This document shows positions 1-6,272 of a DNA stretch of 36,385 bases, piece after piece. The notes below the pieces were generated by a model. It ran no database searches. It was given only the letters and a program-made list of their open reading frames with translations, and was not told the DNA's origin. Numbering within the stretch: the stretch's first letter is position 1; each line of letters starts with the position of its first letter. A program made the position numbers and the translations under genes. Source of the DNA: a virus; the IMG/VR virus record IMGVR_UViG_3300047300_000373, positions 1-36,385 of that record. One strand, given 5' to 3'.

Positions 1-56
1 GTAAAGTTATATACTTGTAATACACTTACATCAAGTATGTATTGAAAGGAATTGAA

Positions 57-296
57 ATGACTTATTTTAACAGACCCGAAAAGGTTACTGTGGACTTTGA
101 AAATCTCTTTGAACAAAAACCAAAGCACAGAAACTGTCACATGCACATTGCCACCAGTCTTAAGAATTCAAATTATAGAGGATTATATTGTTCCAATCAT
201 CACAGTTGGTTAATGTGGATTAATCCACAACAAGAAAAGTTCCTTAATGATCTTGGAATTACAGAGGAGGTAAGCCCGCATGACTTATACTCCTAA
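57..296 (+). CDS. Small Cys/His-containing phage protein
   Basis: Codes for 79 residues. The ATG at 57 follows the strong site GAAAGGAATTGAA; an in-frame TTG at 42 lies inside that ribosome-binding region and is not chosen. The middle of the protein carries the run C-x-M-H followed later by Y-C-S-x-H-H-S-W-L-x-W-I, a Cys/His spacing that could hold a metal ion. Short phage proteins of this look are common but I cannot assign a function. Its last 17 bases overlap the start of the polymerase-like gene at 280, so the two are probably translated together. The window begins just upstream, so its promoter may lie outside; a 7-bp inverted repeat (11-17 with 32-38) precedes it. Confidence 0.75.
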   Translation: MTYFNRPEKVTVDFENLFEQKPKHRNCHMHIATSLKNSNYRGLYCSNHHSWLMWINPQQEKFLNDLGITEEVSPHDLYS

Positions 297-1449
297 TCTG
301 CGAGATCCTCGCATTCAAAAACGCATTCAAACTGCATATGGCTTTGCCCGCGGTGTGTTAAGTTCTACTGAAGCACACGCCTGGAGCACACGCTACATAG
401 ACCGATACTTTGGTCAACAACAAAATCCATTAAGCACTTGGCTTAGAGAACAACTGCTAATCTGCACCAATGACCGTTATAACAAAGACGCTGGACTAAC
501 CAAACAGTATTTGTTAAATGAATCTGGCTCCAACTACATCCGTGATGTATTGGCAGGTTACACAGACACCATTGAAAATCATGCCAGCGAATTTCCGCCC
601 AATGAACTAGATATCCTAGCAGAATCCAATCGCCGCATGTTTGATGAGCAATGTGTTGCTCGCTGGATCATGCGTGAATATGGGGAGGATCTGGCAAACC
701 GAAGTTTTACCTACGAAGACAAAAGCAATCGCTTGTGGCACCCATTGCAAAGTGTCAAACGCATGTATAAGAAACCCATGTTAGCACAAGCAGGATTGAA
801 ATATCACTATGACATTCAATGTGCGGCTCCTACACTAATACATCAACATGCACAACAACAACAAGACCCAATGGACCTGTGGTTGTTTGCACTTCGCAAA
901 TACATTACCAATAGAACAGAAGTTCGCAATGAACTGGCACAAGCACTTGAAGTAGATTCAAAGACAGCCAAAGTTCTAATCAATGCACTTTTTTGTGGTG
1001 CTCGCATTGGCAATAACCCAGACTTTGCACTAAGTCAGTTATTGAGAAATGACCCAGCCAAAATTGAATATCTCAAACAAGACAAGTTCATCTCTGAACT
1101 TCGTGAGGACATCAAGACCTGTTGGGAATACATAACTCCATCAATGAGTAGACGAGCCATAGTTGATAAGAACAACAGAACTCGTATGTTACCAATTAGC
1201 AGTCGAGAGAAGTGGACTCGTTATTTTGAATTAGAAAGACAAGTGCTAAATCAAGTAGTTGATTATATGAGATCAAACTCAATGAGTTACTTCTTAGAAC
1301 ATGATGGTTGGGCAAGTGACAGTGAAATAGATCTCAATGAACTAAGTGACTATGTGTTTGAGAACTCAGGTTTTAGAGTTATATTTGAAAGAGAACTAGT
1401 TATAACTAGAAATGAGAGAATGAGTTCTCTAAGAGAACTGGTAGAATGA
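280..1449 (+). CDS. Putative single-subunit polymerase-like (palm-domain) protein
   Basis: 389 residues, ATG at 280 with GGAGG-type site upstream (AGAGGAGG). Three blocks in the right order resemble the palm motifs of family A DNA polymerases and single-subunit RNA polymerases. A motif A-like block is at 175-186 (Y-H-Y-D-I-x-x-A-A-P-T-L, Asp178). A motif B-like block is at 231-244 (K-x-L-I-N-A-L-F-C-G-A-R-I-G, Lys231). A motif C-like block is at 340-345 (E-H-D-G-W-A, His341-Asp342). No exonuclease domain is visible and the protein is much shorter than T7 RNA polymerase or DNA polymerase I. It is followed by the tandem 65-bp repeats. A role in replication or transcription is an inference from motifs only; it could be another palm-fold enzyme. 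Confidence 0.55.
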   Translation: MTYTPNLRDPRIQKRIQTAYGFARGVLSSTEAHAWSTRYIDRYFGQQQNPLSTWLREQLLICTNDRYNKDAGLTKQYLLNESGSNYIRDVLAGYTDTIENHASEFPPNELDILAESNRRMFDEQCVARWIMREYGEDLANRSFTYEDKSNRLWHPLQSVKRMYKKPMLAQAGLKYHYDIQCAAPTLIHQHAQQQQDPMDLWLFALRKYITNRTEVRNELAQALEVDSKTAKVLINALFCGARIGNNPDFALSQLLRNDPAKIEYLKQDKFISELREDIKTCWEYITPSMSRRAIVDKNNRTRMLPISSREKWTRYFELERQVLNQVVDYMRSNSMSYFLEHDGWASDSEIDLNELSDYVFENSGFRVIFERELVITRNERMSSLRELVE

Positions 1450-1574
1450 TACTAAACTACAACTACTAAACTATACCCTAGTGTATTACTTCTTTTTTGA
1501 GTAATCCAAATTGATACTAAACTACAACTACTAAACTATACCCTAGTGTATTACTTCTTTTTTGAGTAGTCCAA
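1447..1574 (+). repeat. Tandem 65-bp direct repeat (two copies)
   Basis: The segments 1447-1509 and 1512-1574 are identical over 63 positions except for one A/G difference (1504 versus 1569); the period is 65. The first copy starts on the stop codon of the gene at 280. Each copy holds two CTAAACTA words, a weak TATAC-CCTA-GTGTA hairpin, and a C-T-T-C-T6 run flanked by TTACT and AGTAA. Together with the promoter region this is a gene-free stretch of about 200 bases (1450-1656). Possible roles are tandem weak terminators, protein-binding sites or a replication-related repeat; the sequence alone does not decide. Confidence 0.9.
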
Positions 1575-1607
1575 CATACCTAAAAAAGAGCCTAAAAACA
1601 ACTGATC

Positions 1608-1635
1608 TTGACAAAGATAACTAAATAACTATAAT
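1608..1635 (+). promoter_or_regulatory. Consensus sigma70 promoter
   Basis: TTGACA (1608-1613), a 16-base spacer and TATAAT (1630-1635) match the bacterial housekeeping consensus at all twelve positions. The start codon of the downstream gene is at 1657 with GAAAGGAA at 1641-1648, so the predicted transcript start near 1642 would fall very close to the ribosome-binding site. A T4-type late motif overlaps the same bases. Confidence 0.7.
1620..1633 (+). promoter_or_regulatory. T4-type late promoter-like motif
   Basis: ACTAAATAACTATA, with TAAATA at 1622-1627, five bases, then A at 1633 as predicted start. It is the same core as at 16079 and as on the minus strand at 35480. It overlaps the -10 region of the sigma70 promoter, suggesting the operon at 1657 can be read both by the host enzyme and by a phage-modified one. 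Confidence 0.55.
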
Positions 1636-1656
1636 AGAATAGAAAGGAACTGAAAA

Positions 1657-2046
1657 ATGGCAAGTGAAAATTTTGTATTACAAAGAGTAACATCTAGTCC
1701 AGGTCGCGGATCAACTACTTGTTGGAGATGGCGTTGGGTAGGAGTAGAAGAAGGCGAAGTGCTGGAAACTACCACAGACAGCACAATGCGTAATTGGGTC
1801 ACTAAAGGATGGAAAGCACTCAGTGAAGATCCGCGTCCATGGGGTGTTTACACAAACATACATGCAAGTGGTCGCAAAACAAATCAAGGTGTGCAGGTTG
1901 CAAATGCAGACCATCGTGCAGTAATTGAACATCGCTTTGATGATCAAGATGCCGCAAAGCAAGCAGTTGATTGGATCAAGAAGTCTCTAAAACCCAAATC
2001 AGACAACACTAACTTTGACAATTTGTTTTACGGGGATGATGAATGA
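1657..2046 (+). CDS. Hypothetical protein, 129 aa
   Basis: ATG at 1657 behind GAAAGGAACTGAAAA. The protein starts with a Trp/Arg-rich stretch (C-W-R-W-R-W-V around residues 22-28) and ends with an Asp-rich tail. I do not recognise the family. It is the first gene after the dual promoter, and its stop overlaps the ATG of the glycosyltransferase gene (ATGA at 2043-2046), so translation is likely coupled and it may serve the same surface-modification pathway. No membrane segment or signal peptide is seen. Confidence 0.7.
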   Translation: MASENFVLQRVTSSPGRGSTTCWRWRWVGVEEGEVLETTTDSTMRNWVTKGWKALSEDPRPWGVYTNIHASGRKTNQGVQVANADHRAVIEHRFDDQDAAKQAVDWIKKSLKPKSDNTNFDNLFYGDDE

Positions 2047-3698
2047 GATTTCACATATTTGGATTACCACACACAAAAACAAACCAAGACTATACCGCTT
2101 GTGCTTACACAGCCAAAGTCCTAAAGTTTGGTAAGATGATGACTGATCGCGGACACACAGTTATACACTATGGACACCCAGACAGCAACTTACAATGCAC
2201 AGAACATGTGGATGTTATCAGTCGTGAAACATATGATCGTGTTTACGGAGCACATGACTTCCACAGCAAGTTCTTTACATACAACACCGGAGATGCGGCC
2301 TACCAAGAGTTTTATCGCCGTGCTATTGAGGAAGTGGGTAAGCGTAAACAGCCAAATGACTTCTTGTTGCCATTTTGGGGTGCGGGGCATAGACCTATTT
2401 GTGATGCACATCCTGATCTAATCACAGTTGAACCTGGTGCAGGTTATGCAGGCGGTTACTGGGCCCGTTGGAAAGTGTTTGAATCGTATGCACTATACCA
2501 CGCTTATTATGGCCTAAAGGCTGTGGGCAACTGTATGCAGGACAACTATGATGTGGTTATCCCAAACTATTTTGATCACGAGGACTTTACCTACAGTCCT
2601 GTCAAAGACGATTACCTGTTGTTTATTGGCCGCATTTACTCGGGCAAAGGACTAGATATTGCCATACAAGTAGCCAAGGAAACAGGCTATAGATTGGTCA
2701 TTGCCGGACAAGGCAGTTTAGCAGAAGCAGGCTATGATCCCATTCCAGATCATGTGGACTACATTGGATATGCAGATCGCGAAACACGCAGAACCATCAT
2801 GAGCCGTGCTCGTGCTACTATTGTGGCAAGTCAATACCTAGAGCCATTTGGTGGCACACAAGTTGAAAGCCTATTCTCAGGCACACCCATTATTACATCA
2901 GACTGGGGCGCCATGAGCGAAGTAAACATTCACGGAGTTACCGGATATCGTTGCCGTAACTTTGAACAATACTGCTGGGCTGTGCGTAACATTGATGCAA
3001 TTGATCCTGCGGTATGTAGAGCATACGCACTTAACAACTATGCTCTAGAAGCCATTGCACCCAAGTATGAAGAGTTCTTTCAACAGATCCTGGATGTGCA
3101 TACCGGCAAGGGTTGGTATCAAACACACAACATTCAGCAAATACACTTGCCCAACCGTTATATTCCTGCTACTGACAATAGTATTGACTTTGCGGAAATT
3201 GATACGGAAGAACTGCCTCAGGCCCAACGACTAGCCACATGGATCAATAGCAACTTAAAACCCCAATCGGTATTGGACATTGGTTGTGGACCCGGCATTT
3301 ACACAGAACAATTACAAGAACTAGGCATTTCGGCACAAGGACTAGATCCAGACGCCCGCACACGCCACACACACTATAGTTTGTTGGACCCAGCCACAAG
3401 ATCAGCGGAACTAGTTATATGCTTAGAAGTGCTGGAACACATTGATCCACAAGACACCATCACAGCACTACAAAACCTGCGTGACCACGCAACCAAGACC
3501 TTAATCTTCACAGCCGCGAGACCCGGACAAGGTGGCACAGGACATATTAATTGCCGTCATCGTGATCAGTGGATTACGTTATTAGAATCAGTGGGATTTG
3601 TTTACGATGCTGAGCAAACTCAAGCAGTTCGGGACTACATGCAGTTGGGTTTACATATGGGATGGTTTGTGAACAATGTGATAGTATGTAAGGTGTAG
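2043..3698 (+). CDS. Glycosyltransferase (GT4-like) fused to SAM methyltransferase
   Basis: 551 residues in two enzymes. The N-terminal part (about 1-365) ends in a GT-B group 1 donor-binding region: F-I-G-R-I-Y-S-G-K-G at 194-203 and E-P-F-G-G-T-Q-V-E-S at 267-276, the E-x7-E type nucleotide-sugar motif. The C-terminal part (about 390-551) is a class I methyltransferase with V-L-D-I-G-C-G-P-G at 410-418, L-E-V-L-E-H-I at 461-467 and a G-H-I-N-C-R-H-R-D-Q-W block at 500-510. No signal peptide, so it is cytoplasmic. A fused pair suggests a sugar that is transferred and then methylated. The acceptor could be host polysaccharide, a virion protein or DNA; the sequence does not say. It shares the operon with the gene at 1657. 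Confidence 0.88.
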   Translation: MRFHIFGLPHTKTNQDYTACAYTAKVLKFGKMMTDRGHTVIHYGHPDSNLQCTEHVDVISRETYDRVYGAHDFHSKFFTYNTGDAAYQEFYRRAIEEVGKRKQPNDFLLPFWGAGHRPICDAHPDLITVEPGAGYAGGYWARWKVFESYALYHAYYGLKAVGNCMQDNYDVVIPNYFDHEDFTYSPVKDDYLLFIGRIYSGKGLDIAIQVAKETGYRLVIAGQGSLAEAGYDPIPDHVDYIGYADRETRRTIMSRARATIVASQYLEPFGGTQVESLFSGTPIITSDWGAMSEVNIHGVTGYRCRNFEQYCWAVRNIDAIDPAVCRAYALNNYALEAIAPKYEEFFQQILDVHTGKGWYQTHNIQQIHLPNRYIPATDNSIDFAEIDTEELPQAQRLATWINSNLKPQSVLDIGCGPGIYTEQLQELGISAQGLDPDARTRHTHYSLLDPATRSAELVICLEVLEHIDPQDTITALQNLRDHATKTLIFTAARPGQGGTGHINCRHRDQWITLLESVGFVYDAEQTQAVRDYMQLGLHMGWFVNNVIVCKV

Positions 3699-3756
3699 AG
3701 CCTGTTATTATGTATTATTAGGAAAAATAGGGCATGGCTTGCCCAACAGGCTCTAC
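3695..3756 (+). promoter_or_regulatory. Long interrupted stem-loop between genes
   Basis: GTAGAGCCTGTT (3695-3706) is exactly complementary to AACAGGCTCTAC (3745-3756), a perfect 12-bp stem starting on the stop codon of the glycosyltransferase gene. Inside, GGGCA (3730-3734) pairs with TGCCC (3740-3744) as a second hairpin stacked on the outer stem, leaving a 23-base one-sided loop (3707-3729) that holds an AGGA site. The upstream in-frame ATG (3734) lies in the inner hairpin. There is no U-tract after it, so it is not a standard terminator. Confidence 0.7.
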
Positions 3757-3786
3757 TCAAATATTTAGTGACCAAGTCCATAGCAT

Positions 3787-3800
3787 TTTAAATATGACTA
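3787..3800 (+). promoter_or_regulatory. T4-type late promoter-like motif at a leaderless start
   Basis: TAAATA at 3789-3794, five bases, then the ATG at 3800. The spacing is the same as at 5928 and 16090. The preceding bases are TT rather than the usual C-rich context, so it is a weaker match. Confidence 0.45.
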
Positions 3801-4222
3801 TGGATAAGAAAACAGACAACAGACGCCGAGGATTGGGAAGCCGGGGGCCATATCAAAAAGGTGATAGCGGTCCCCCATTGCCCTTGCCAGAATACATTCG
3901 ACTACCTGATGGCAGAACATTTCTGTTATCGGAATTAATGAAGTTTCGCCCAGACCGTAAACACTACAATCTTTTGAGCAAAAGCCGACAAACACGACCA
4001 CCAAGTGTTGGGCGTCCTACAAAATACACAATGGAAGATCGTGAATGGCAAGCACAAGCATCCACAGAAGAGATCATGGCCAAATACAATATGAATCGTG
4101 GTGTAGCCCGCACAGTTAAATCTTATGCCCGCCGCTTAGTGGAAATTATGAATCAACACGGAGAAGACATAGTAATCAATGACTACACAAAAAAAGCCCA
4201 GCCCGGCACTGACCCAGGTTAA
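3800..4222 (+). CDS. Possible helix-turn-helix DNA-binding protein
   Basis: 140 residues from the ATG at 3800. In-frame ATGs also exist at 3794 (142 aa) and 3734 (162 aa, with an AGGA site 12 bases upstream). I chose 3800 because a late promoter motif is placed exactly five bases before it. The N-terminus is basic and disordered (R-R-R-G-L-G-S-R-G). Residues about 91-119 (S-T-E-E-I-M-A-K-Y-N-M-N-R-G-V-A-R-T-V) look like a helix-turn-helix followed by a basic helix, as in small terminase-like or regulator proteins. The next gene starts inside its 3' end, a 44-base overlap. Function is not established. Confidence 0.65.
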   Translation: MDKKTDNRRRGLGSRGPYQKGDSGPPLPLPEYIRLPDGRTFLLSELMKFRPDRKHYNLLSKSRQTRPPSVGRPTKYTMEDREWQAQASTEEIMAKYNMNRGVARTVKSYARRLVEIMNQHGEDIVINDYTKKAQPGTDPG

Positions 4223-4403
4223 ACAACTATACACAGAATTCACCGGCACAGAGATCAGCCAAGCCATTGCACAAGTGCGTCAAGAACTCACAGCACAACA
4301 AGCATATCTCAACAGCACAGAAAGTGTGCAGACATTTCGCTATAGATTAGACATCCAGGAAATATTGGACAAACTGCCAGTAGACACGCCAGCAGAAGAG
4401 TAA
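4179..4403 (+). CDS. Hypothetical protein, 74 aa
   Basis: ATG at 4179 within the end of the preceding gene, with GGAGAAG upstream at a long spacing. The protein is Gln/Thr-rich and mostly helical in appearance (Q-V-R-Q-E-L-T-A-Q-Q-A-Y-L, then R-L-D-I-Q-E-I-L-D-K-L), with no membrane segment. It looks like the small head-completion-type proteins that many phages carry before packaging genes, but that comparison is weak. It is the last gene before the terminator at 4446. Confidence 0.65.
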   Translation: MTTQKKPSPALTQVKQLYTEFTGTEISQAIAQVRQELTAQQAYLNSTESVQTFRYRLDIQEILDKLPVDTPAEE

Positions 4404-4445
4404 TACAATACATACAAGAAATTTGTCATATTTCCTAATTCCTTT

Positions 4446-4472
4446 AAGTCCCCTTGATTGGGGACTTTTTTT
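4446..4472 (+). terminator. Rho-independent terminator
   Basis: AAGTCCCC (4446-4453) and GGGGACTT (4460-4467) form a perfect 8-bp stem with a 6-base loop TTGATT, followed directly by a run of T to 4472. It ends the operon that contains the glycosyltransferase and insulates the sigma70-driven cassette downstream. Confidence 0.92.
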
Positions 4473-4499
4473 GACTGTTGTTTTTATGCAACACGCTAT

Positions 4500-4528
4500 T
4501 TGGCCTGAAAAGACATTTATTGTATAAT
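4500..4528 (+). promoter_or_regulatory. Sigma70-type promoter of the three-gene cassette
   Basis: TTGGCC (4500-4505), a 17-base spacer and a perfect TATAAT (4523-4528), about 30 bases before the ATG at 4559 with an AGGAG site between. It sits right after a terminator, as expected for an independently transcribed unit. Confidence 0.7.
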
Positions 4529-4558
4529 ATACATATATTAAGCAAATAGGAGAAACAA

Positions 4559-4762
4559 ATGCTTTTTAATGGTCGTGTAGTTGTGCAACGCAGTTTGGAA
4601 CTTGAAGGTGTTGATCGCAGAGATTACCCGGACTTTTGCGATGCATACTTCTCCTATGCAGAGTATGAAGATGGCACCCCGCTTAACGACGAAGAACTAG
4701 AAGAACTCACAGAAGAATACGACTATGTGCTAAATGAAATGGCACATGACAGCCTACACTAA
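4559..4762 (+). CDS. Small acidic phage protein
   Basis: 67 residues, ATG at 4559 after TAGGAGAAACAA. Very acidic in the second half (D-E-E-L-E-E-L-T-E-E-Y). The arrangement F-x-D-A-Y-x-x-Y-A-E-Y-x-D-G-T-x-L-x-D-E-E-L looks like a recurring small phage protein, function unknown to me. First gene of a unit that has its own sigma70 promoter and is bounded by terminators on both sides, so it is probably made early or constitutively, unlike the late genes around it. Confidence 0.75.
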   Translation: MLFNGRVVVQRSLELEGVDRRDYPDFCDAYFSYAEYEDGTPLNDEELEELTEEYDYVLNEMAHDSLH

Positions 4763-4773
4763 GGAATTAAACA

Positions 4774-4965
4774 ATGAACACAATTTTCAGCATTATCAGG
4801 CGTTTGTATATGGTTACAGTGGCCGCAGTCATGTGCATGGGCGTGGCTTTTGCTATTTTCAGTAAAACAGACACAGCGTTGGCTTTGTTTAATGCACTAG
4901 TAACCATTCCCATTGGTGCTTATGTATTGCTGAGAATTACCCGTTATGTGAGCCAAGGACAATGA
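4774..4965 (+). CDS. Small two-TM inner-membrane protein
   Basis: 63 residues, ATG at 4774 with AAGGA eight bases upstream. Two hydrophobic segments (about 11-29 and 36-54) are separated by a short turn with K-T-D; basic residues at 9-10 and 55-58 place both ends probably in the cytoplasm. Size and topology fit a holin, but the position between an acidic protein and a secreted protein in a sigma70-driven cassette fits a membrane-modifying or exclusion role as well. Its stop overlaps the ATG of the next gene (ATGA at 4962-4965). Confidence 0.7.
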   Translation: MNTIFSIIRRLYMVTVAAVMCMGVAFAIFSKTDTALALFNALVTIPIGAYVLLRITRYVSQGQ

Positions 4966-5324
4966 AACCACTACTACTAACTCTACTGCTAGTCACAGGC
5001 ACAGCCCATGCTGGTGATTGGATTATCTATGCCCGGGACCCGGACAATACTGTTTATAAGTATGAACCCAAATTAATCACACATCATGATAATCGCGGTA
5101 AAGCCATAATGGTTTGGGAAAGATATATAAGTCCCGCAGAAGTCACAGTAACAACCAAATATGAACTGCATTGCCCCAGTCACAGTTATAGAATACACTA
5201 CCAAACTATGATAGGCGCCACATCCAAATATCAAAATGTTACCCCAGACACACAGTGGTATTATGCAGTCCCAGACAGCACACAAATGGCACTAATACAG
5301 TTGATCTGCACTGAATACGAATAA
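4962..5324 (+). CDS. Secreted Adhesin_E-like protein
   Basis: 120 residues with a classic signal peptide: positive Lys2, a hydrophobic Leu-rich core and A-H-A before the likely cleavage after residue 17. The mature part begins G-D-W-I-I-Y and has cysteines at 71 and 116 that could form a disulfide. It also has a Y-Y-A-V-P-D-S block near the end, a pattern I associate with the bacterial surface-adhesin E family of Gram-negative bacteria. There is no lipobox cysteine. It is therefore exported to the periplasm or cell surface of the host. Such a gene in a phage suggests host envelope modification or superinfection exclusion; this is inference from family resemblance and cassette structure. Confidence 0.7.
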   Translation: MKPLLLTLLLVTGTAHAGDWIIYARDPDNTVYKYEPKLITHHDNRGKAIMVWERYISPAEVTVTTKYELHCPSHSYRIHYQTMIGATSKYQNVTPDTQWYYAVPDSTQMALIQLICTEYE

Positions 5325-5347
5325 GTATTTGTCTATTAGCATAGGCA

Positions 5348-5404
5348 CAAGACTTTACATGCAGTCTTGGGAAAACAGCACTACACAGGGTAGTGCTTTT
5401 TTTT
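5348..5404 (+). terminator. Double hairpin with rho-independent terminator
   Basis: A first hairpin pairs CAAGACT (5348-5354) with AGTCTTG (5363-5369). The second pairs AGCACTAC (5377-5384) with GTAGTGCT (5390-5397) around ACAGG and runs into eight T (5397-5404). It closes the cassette that starts at 4500. The next gene begins only 18 bases after the T-run. Confidence 0.9.
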
Positions 5405-5422
5405 GGATAGAAAGGAACATAA

Positions 5423-5866
5423 ATGGAAGCATTTGTATATAGATGGCGACACACTGAATCGGGTATGTGGTATATTGGATTCCACAAAGGCACAGCCGAT
5501 GATGGTTATATTTGTAGTAGCAAAACACTTAGGCCAATGATCCAATCTAATCCCAGCAAATGGACACGCAAGATTTTGCGATATGGCACTCGAACAGAAA
5601 TGGTAAAATTAGAACATCGATTGCTAAAAAAATTAAAAGCCACTCAAAACCCCAACAGTTATAATAAAAGCCTAGGATTTCCAGTATTCAGTTTAAATCC
5701 AGGTCGTAAGAAGGGATCAATCGATAATCCTTTACATCCTGATCTACACTCTAGAGAACTTGTTAAACTTAAAGAAGAGGAAATAGTAGATAAACTGATT
5801 AATGAAACTGTGCCCGAAAGACGATTTCTTATACATAAATTCCTCTTTAAGAGAATATACGCCTAA
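5423..5866 (+). CDS. GIY-YIG-type homing endonuclease-like protein
   Basis: 147 residues, ATG at 5423 after GAAAGGAACATAA. The N-terminus has the divided GIY-YIG signature as seen in phage Seg-like nucleases: F-V-Y-R-W at 4-8 and M-W-Y-I-G-F-H-K-G at 15-23, followed by D-D-G-Y-I-C-S-S. A glutamate in L-E-H-R-L-L (about 73) could be the metal-binding acid of the family. The C-terminal half is basic and probably recognises DNA. It stands alone directly behind a terminator with no promoter visible between them, as is common for inserted selfish nucleases that rely on read-through. Confidence 0.75.
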   Translation: MEAFVYRWRHTESGMWYIGFHKGTADDGYICSSKTLRPMIQSNPSKWTRKILRYGTRTEMVKLEHRLLKKLKATQNPNSYNKSLGFPVFSLNPGRKKGSIDNPLHPDLHSRELVKLKEEEIVDKLINETVPERRFLIHKFLFKRIYA

Positions 5867-5914
5867 GGGGCTCTCACGGAAAAGGTTTCAACTCAACCCG
5901 TAAGATTTTCTAAC

Positions 5915-5928
5915 CATAAATAAAGTTA
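5915..5928 (+). promoter_or_regulatory. T4-type late promoter-like motif at a leaderless start
   Basis: CATAAATAAAGTTA: TAAATA at 5917-5922, five bases, then the A of the ATG at 5928. No Shine-Dalgarno sequence lies upstream of that ATG, which fits a leaderless mRNA. Confidence 0.6.
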
Positions 5929-6272
5929 TGGAACAGAAAAGATACTCAAAACCAAACCCCAACCGTGGTGGTGCTAGAGCCGGCGCAGGTCGCCCCAAAG
6001 GTTCTACAAATAAGATCACCATGGAAAGTCTCTTGACCAGCCTTGATTCAAAACTTGGCGTAAGTTATGCCGATCAAATTGCCACAAACTATGTTTCAGC
6101 AATCAATAGAGAAGATTGGTCAGGCGTTAGAGATTACGATAGATTCTTGTTAGGCAAGATTGTTGCCGACAAATTAGAAGTAGAGACTGTAGAAGGTGAT
6201 GACGCTGTTCAGGCTAAAGCAGAAGCCTTTGCAGAAGCGTTGCAGGCCTTGGTCCAAACAGGAAAGAAATAA
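5928..6272 (+). CDS. Small basic-then-acidic protein with GAGRPKGSTNK tail motif
   Basis: 114 residues. The N-terminus has G-G-A-R-A-G-A-G-R-P-K-G-S-T-N-K at about 14-29, an AT-hook-like basic motif that is frequent at the N-terminus of phage small terminase subunits and other DNA-binding phage proteins. The remainder is helical and acidic at the end. It could therefore be the small terminase subunit, although it lies 3.2 kb before the large subunit; the gene at 8904 is the other candidate. The ATG at 5928 has no usual ribosome-binding site and coincides with the predicted +1 of the late promoter. The stop TAA overlaps the next ATG. Confidence 0.65.
   Translation: MEQKRYSKPNPNRGGARAGAGRPKGSTNKITMESLLTSLDSKLGVSYADQIATNYVSAINREDWSGVRDYDRFLLGKIVADKLEVETVEGDDAVQAKAEAFAEALQALVQTGKK

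Noticed and set aside
280-1449. Reverse transcriptase, as part of a diversity-generating retroelement acting on the fibres
   Set aside because: No Y-x-D-D motif is present and no template/variable repeat pair with adenine changes was seen in the fibre ends.
3695-3756. Rho-independent terminator after the glycosyltransferase gene
   Set aside because: The stem is strong but the following bases (TCAAATATTTAG) lack a T-run and the loop is large and asymmetric; kept as a regulatory stem-loop instead.
4471-4476. TTGACT as -35 box for the cassette promoter
   Set aside because: It is 46 bases from the TATAAT at 4523; TTGGCC at 4500 has the correct 17-base spacing.
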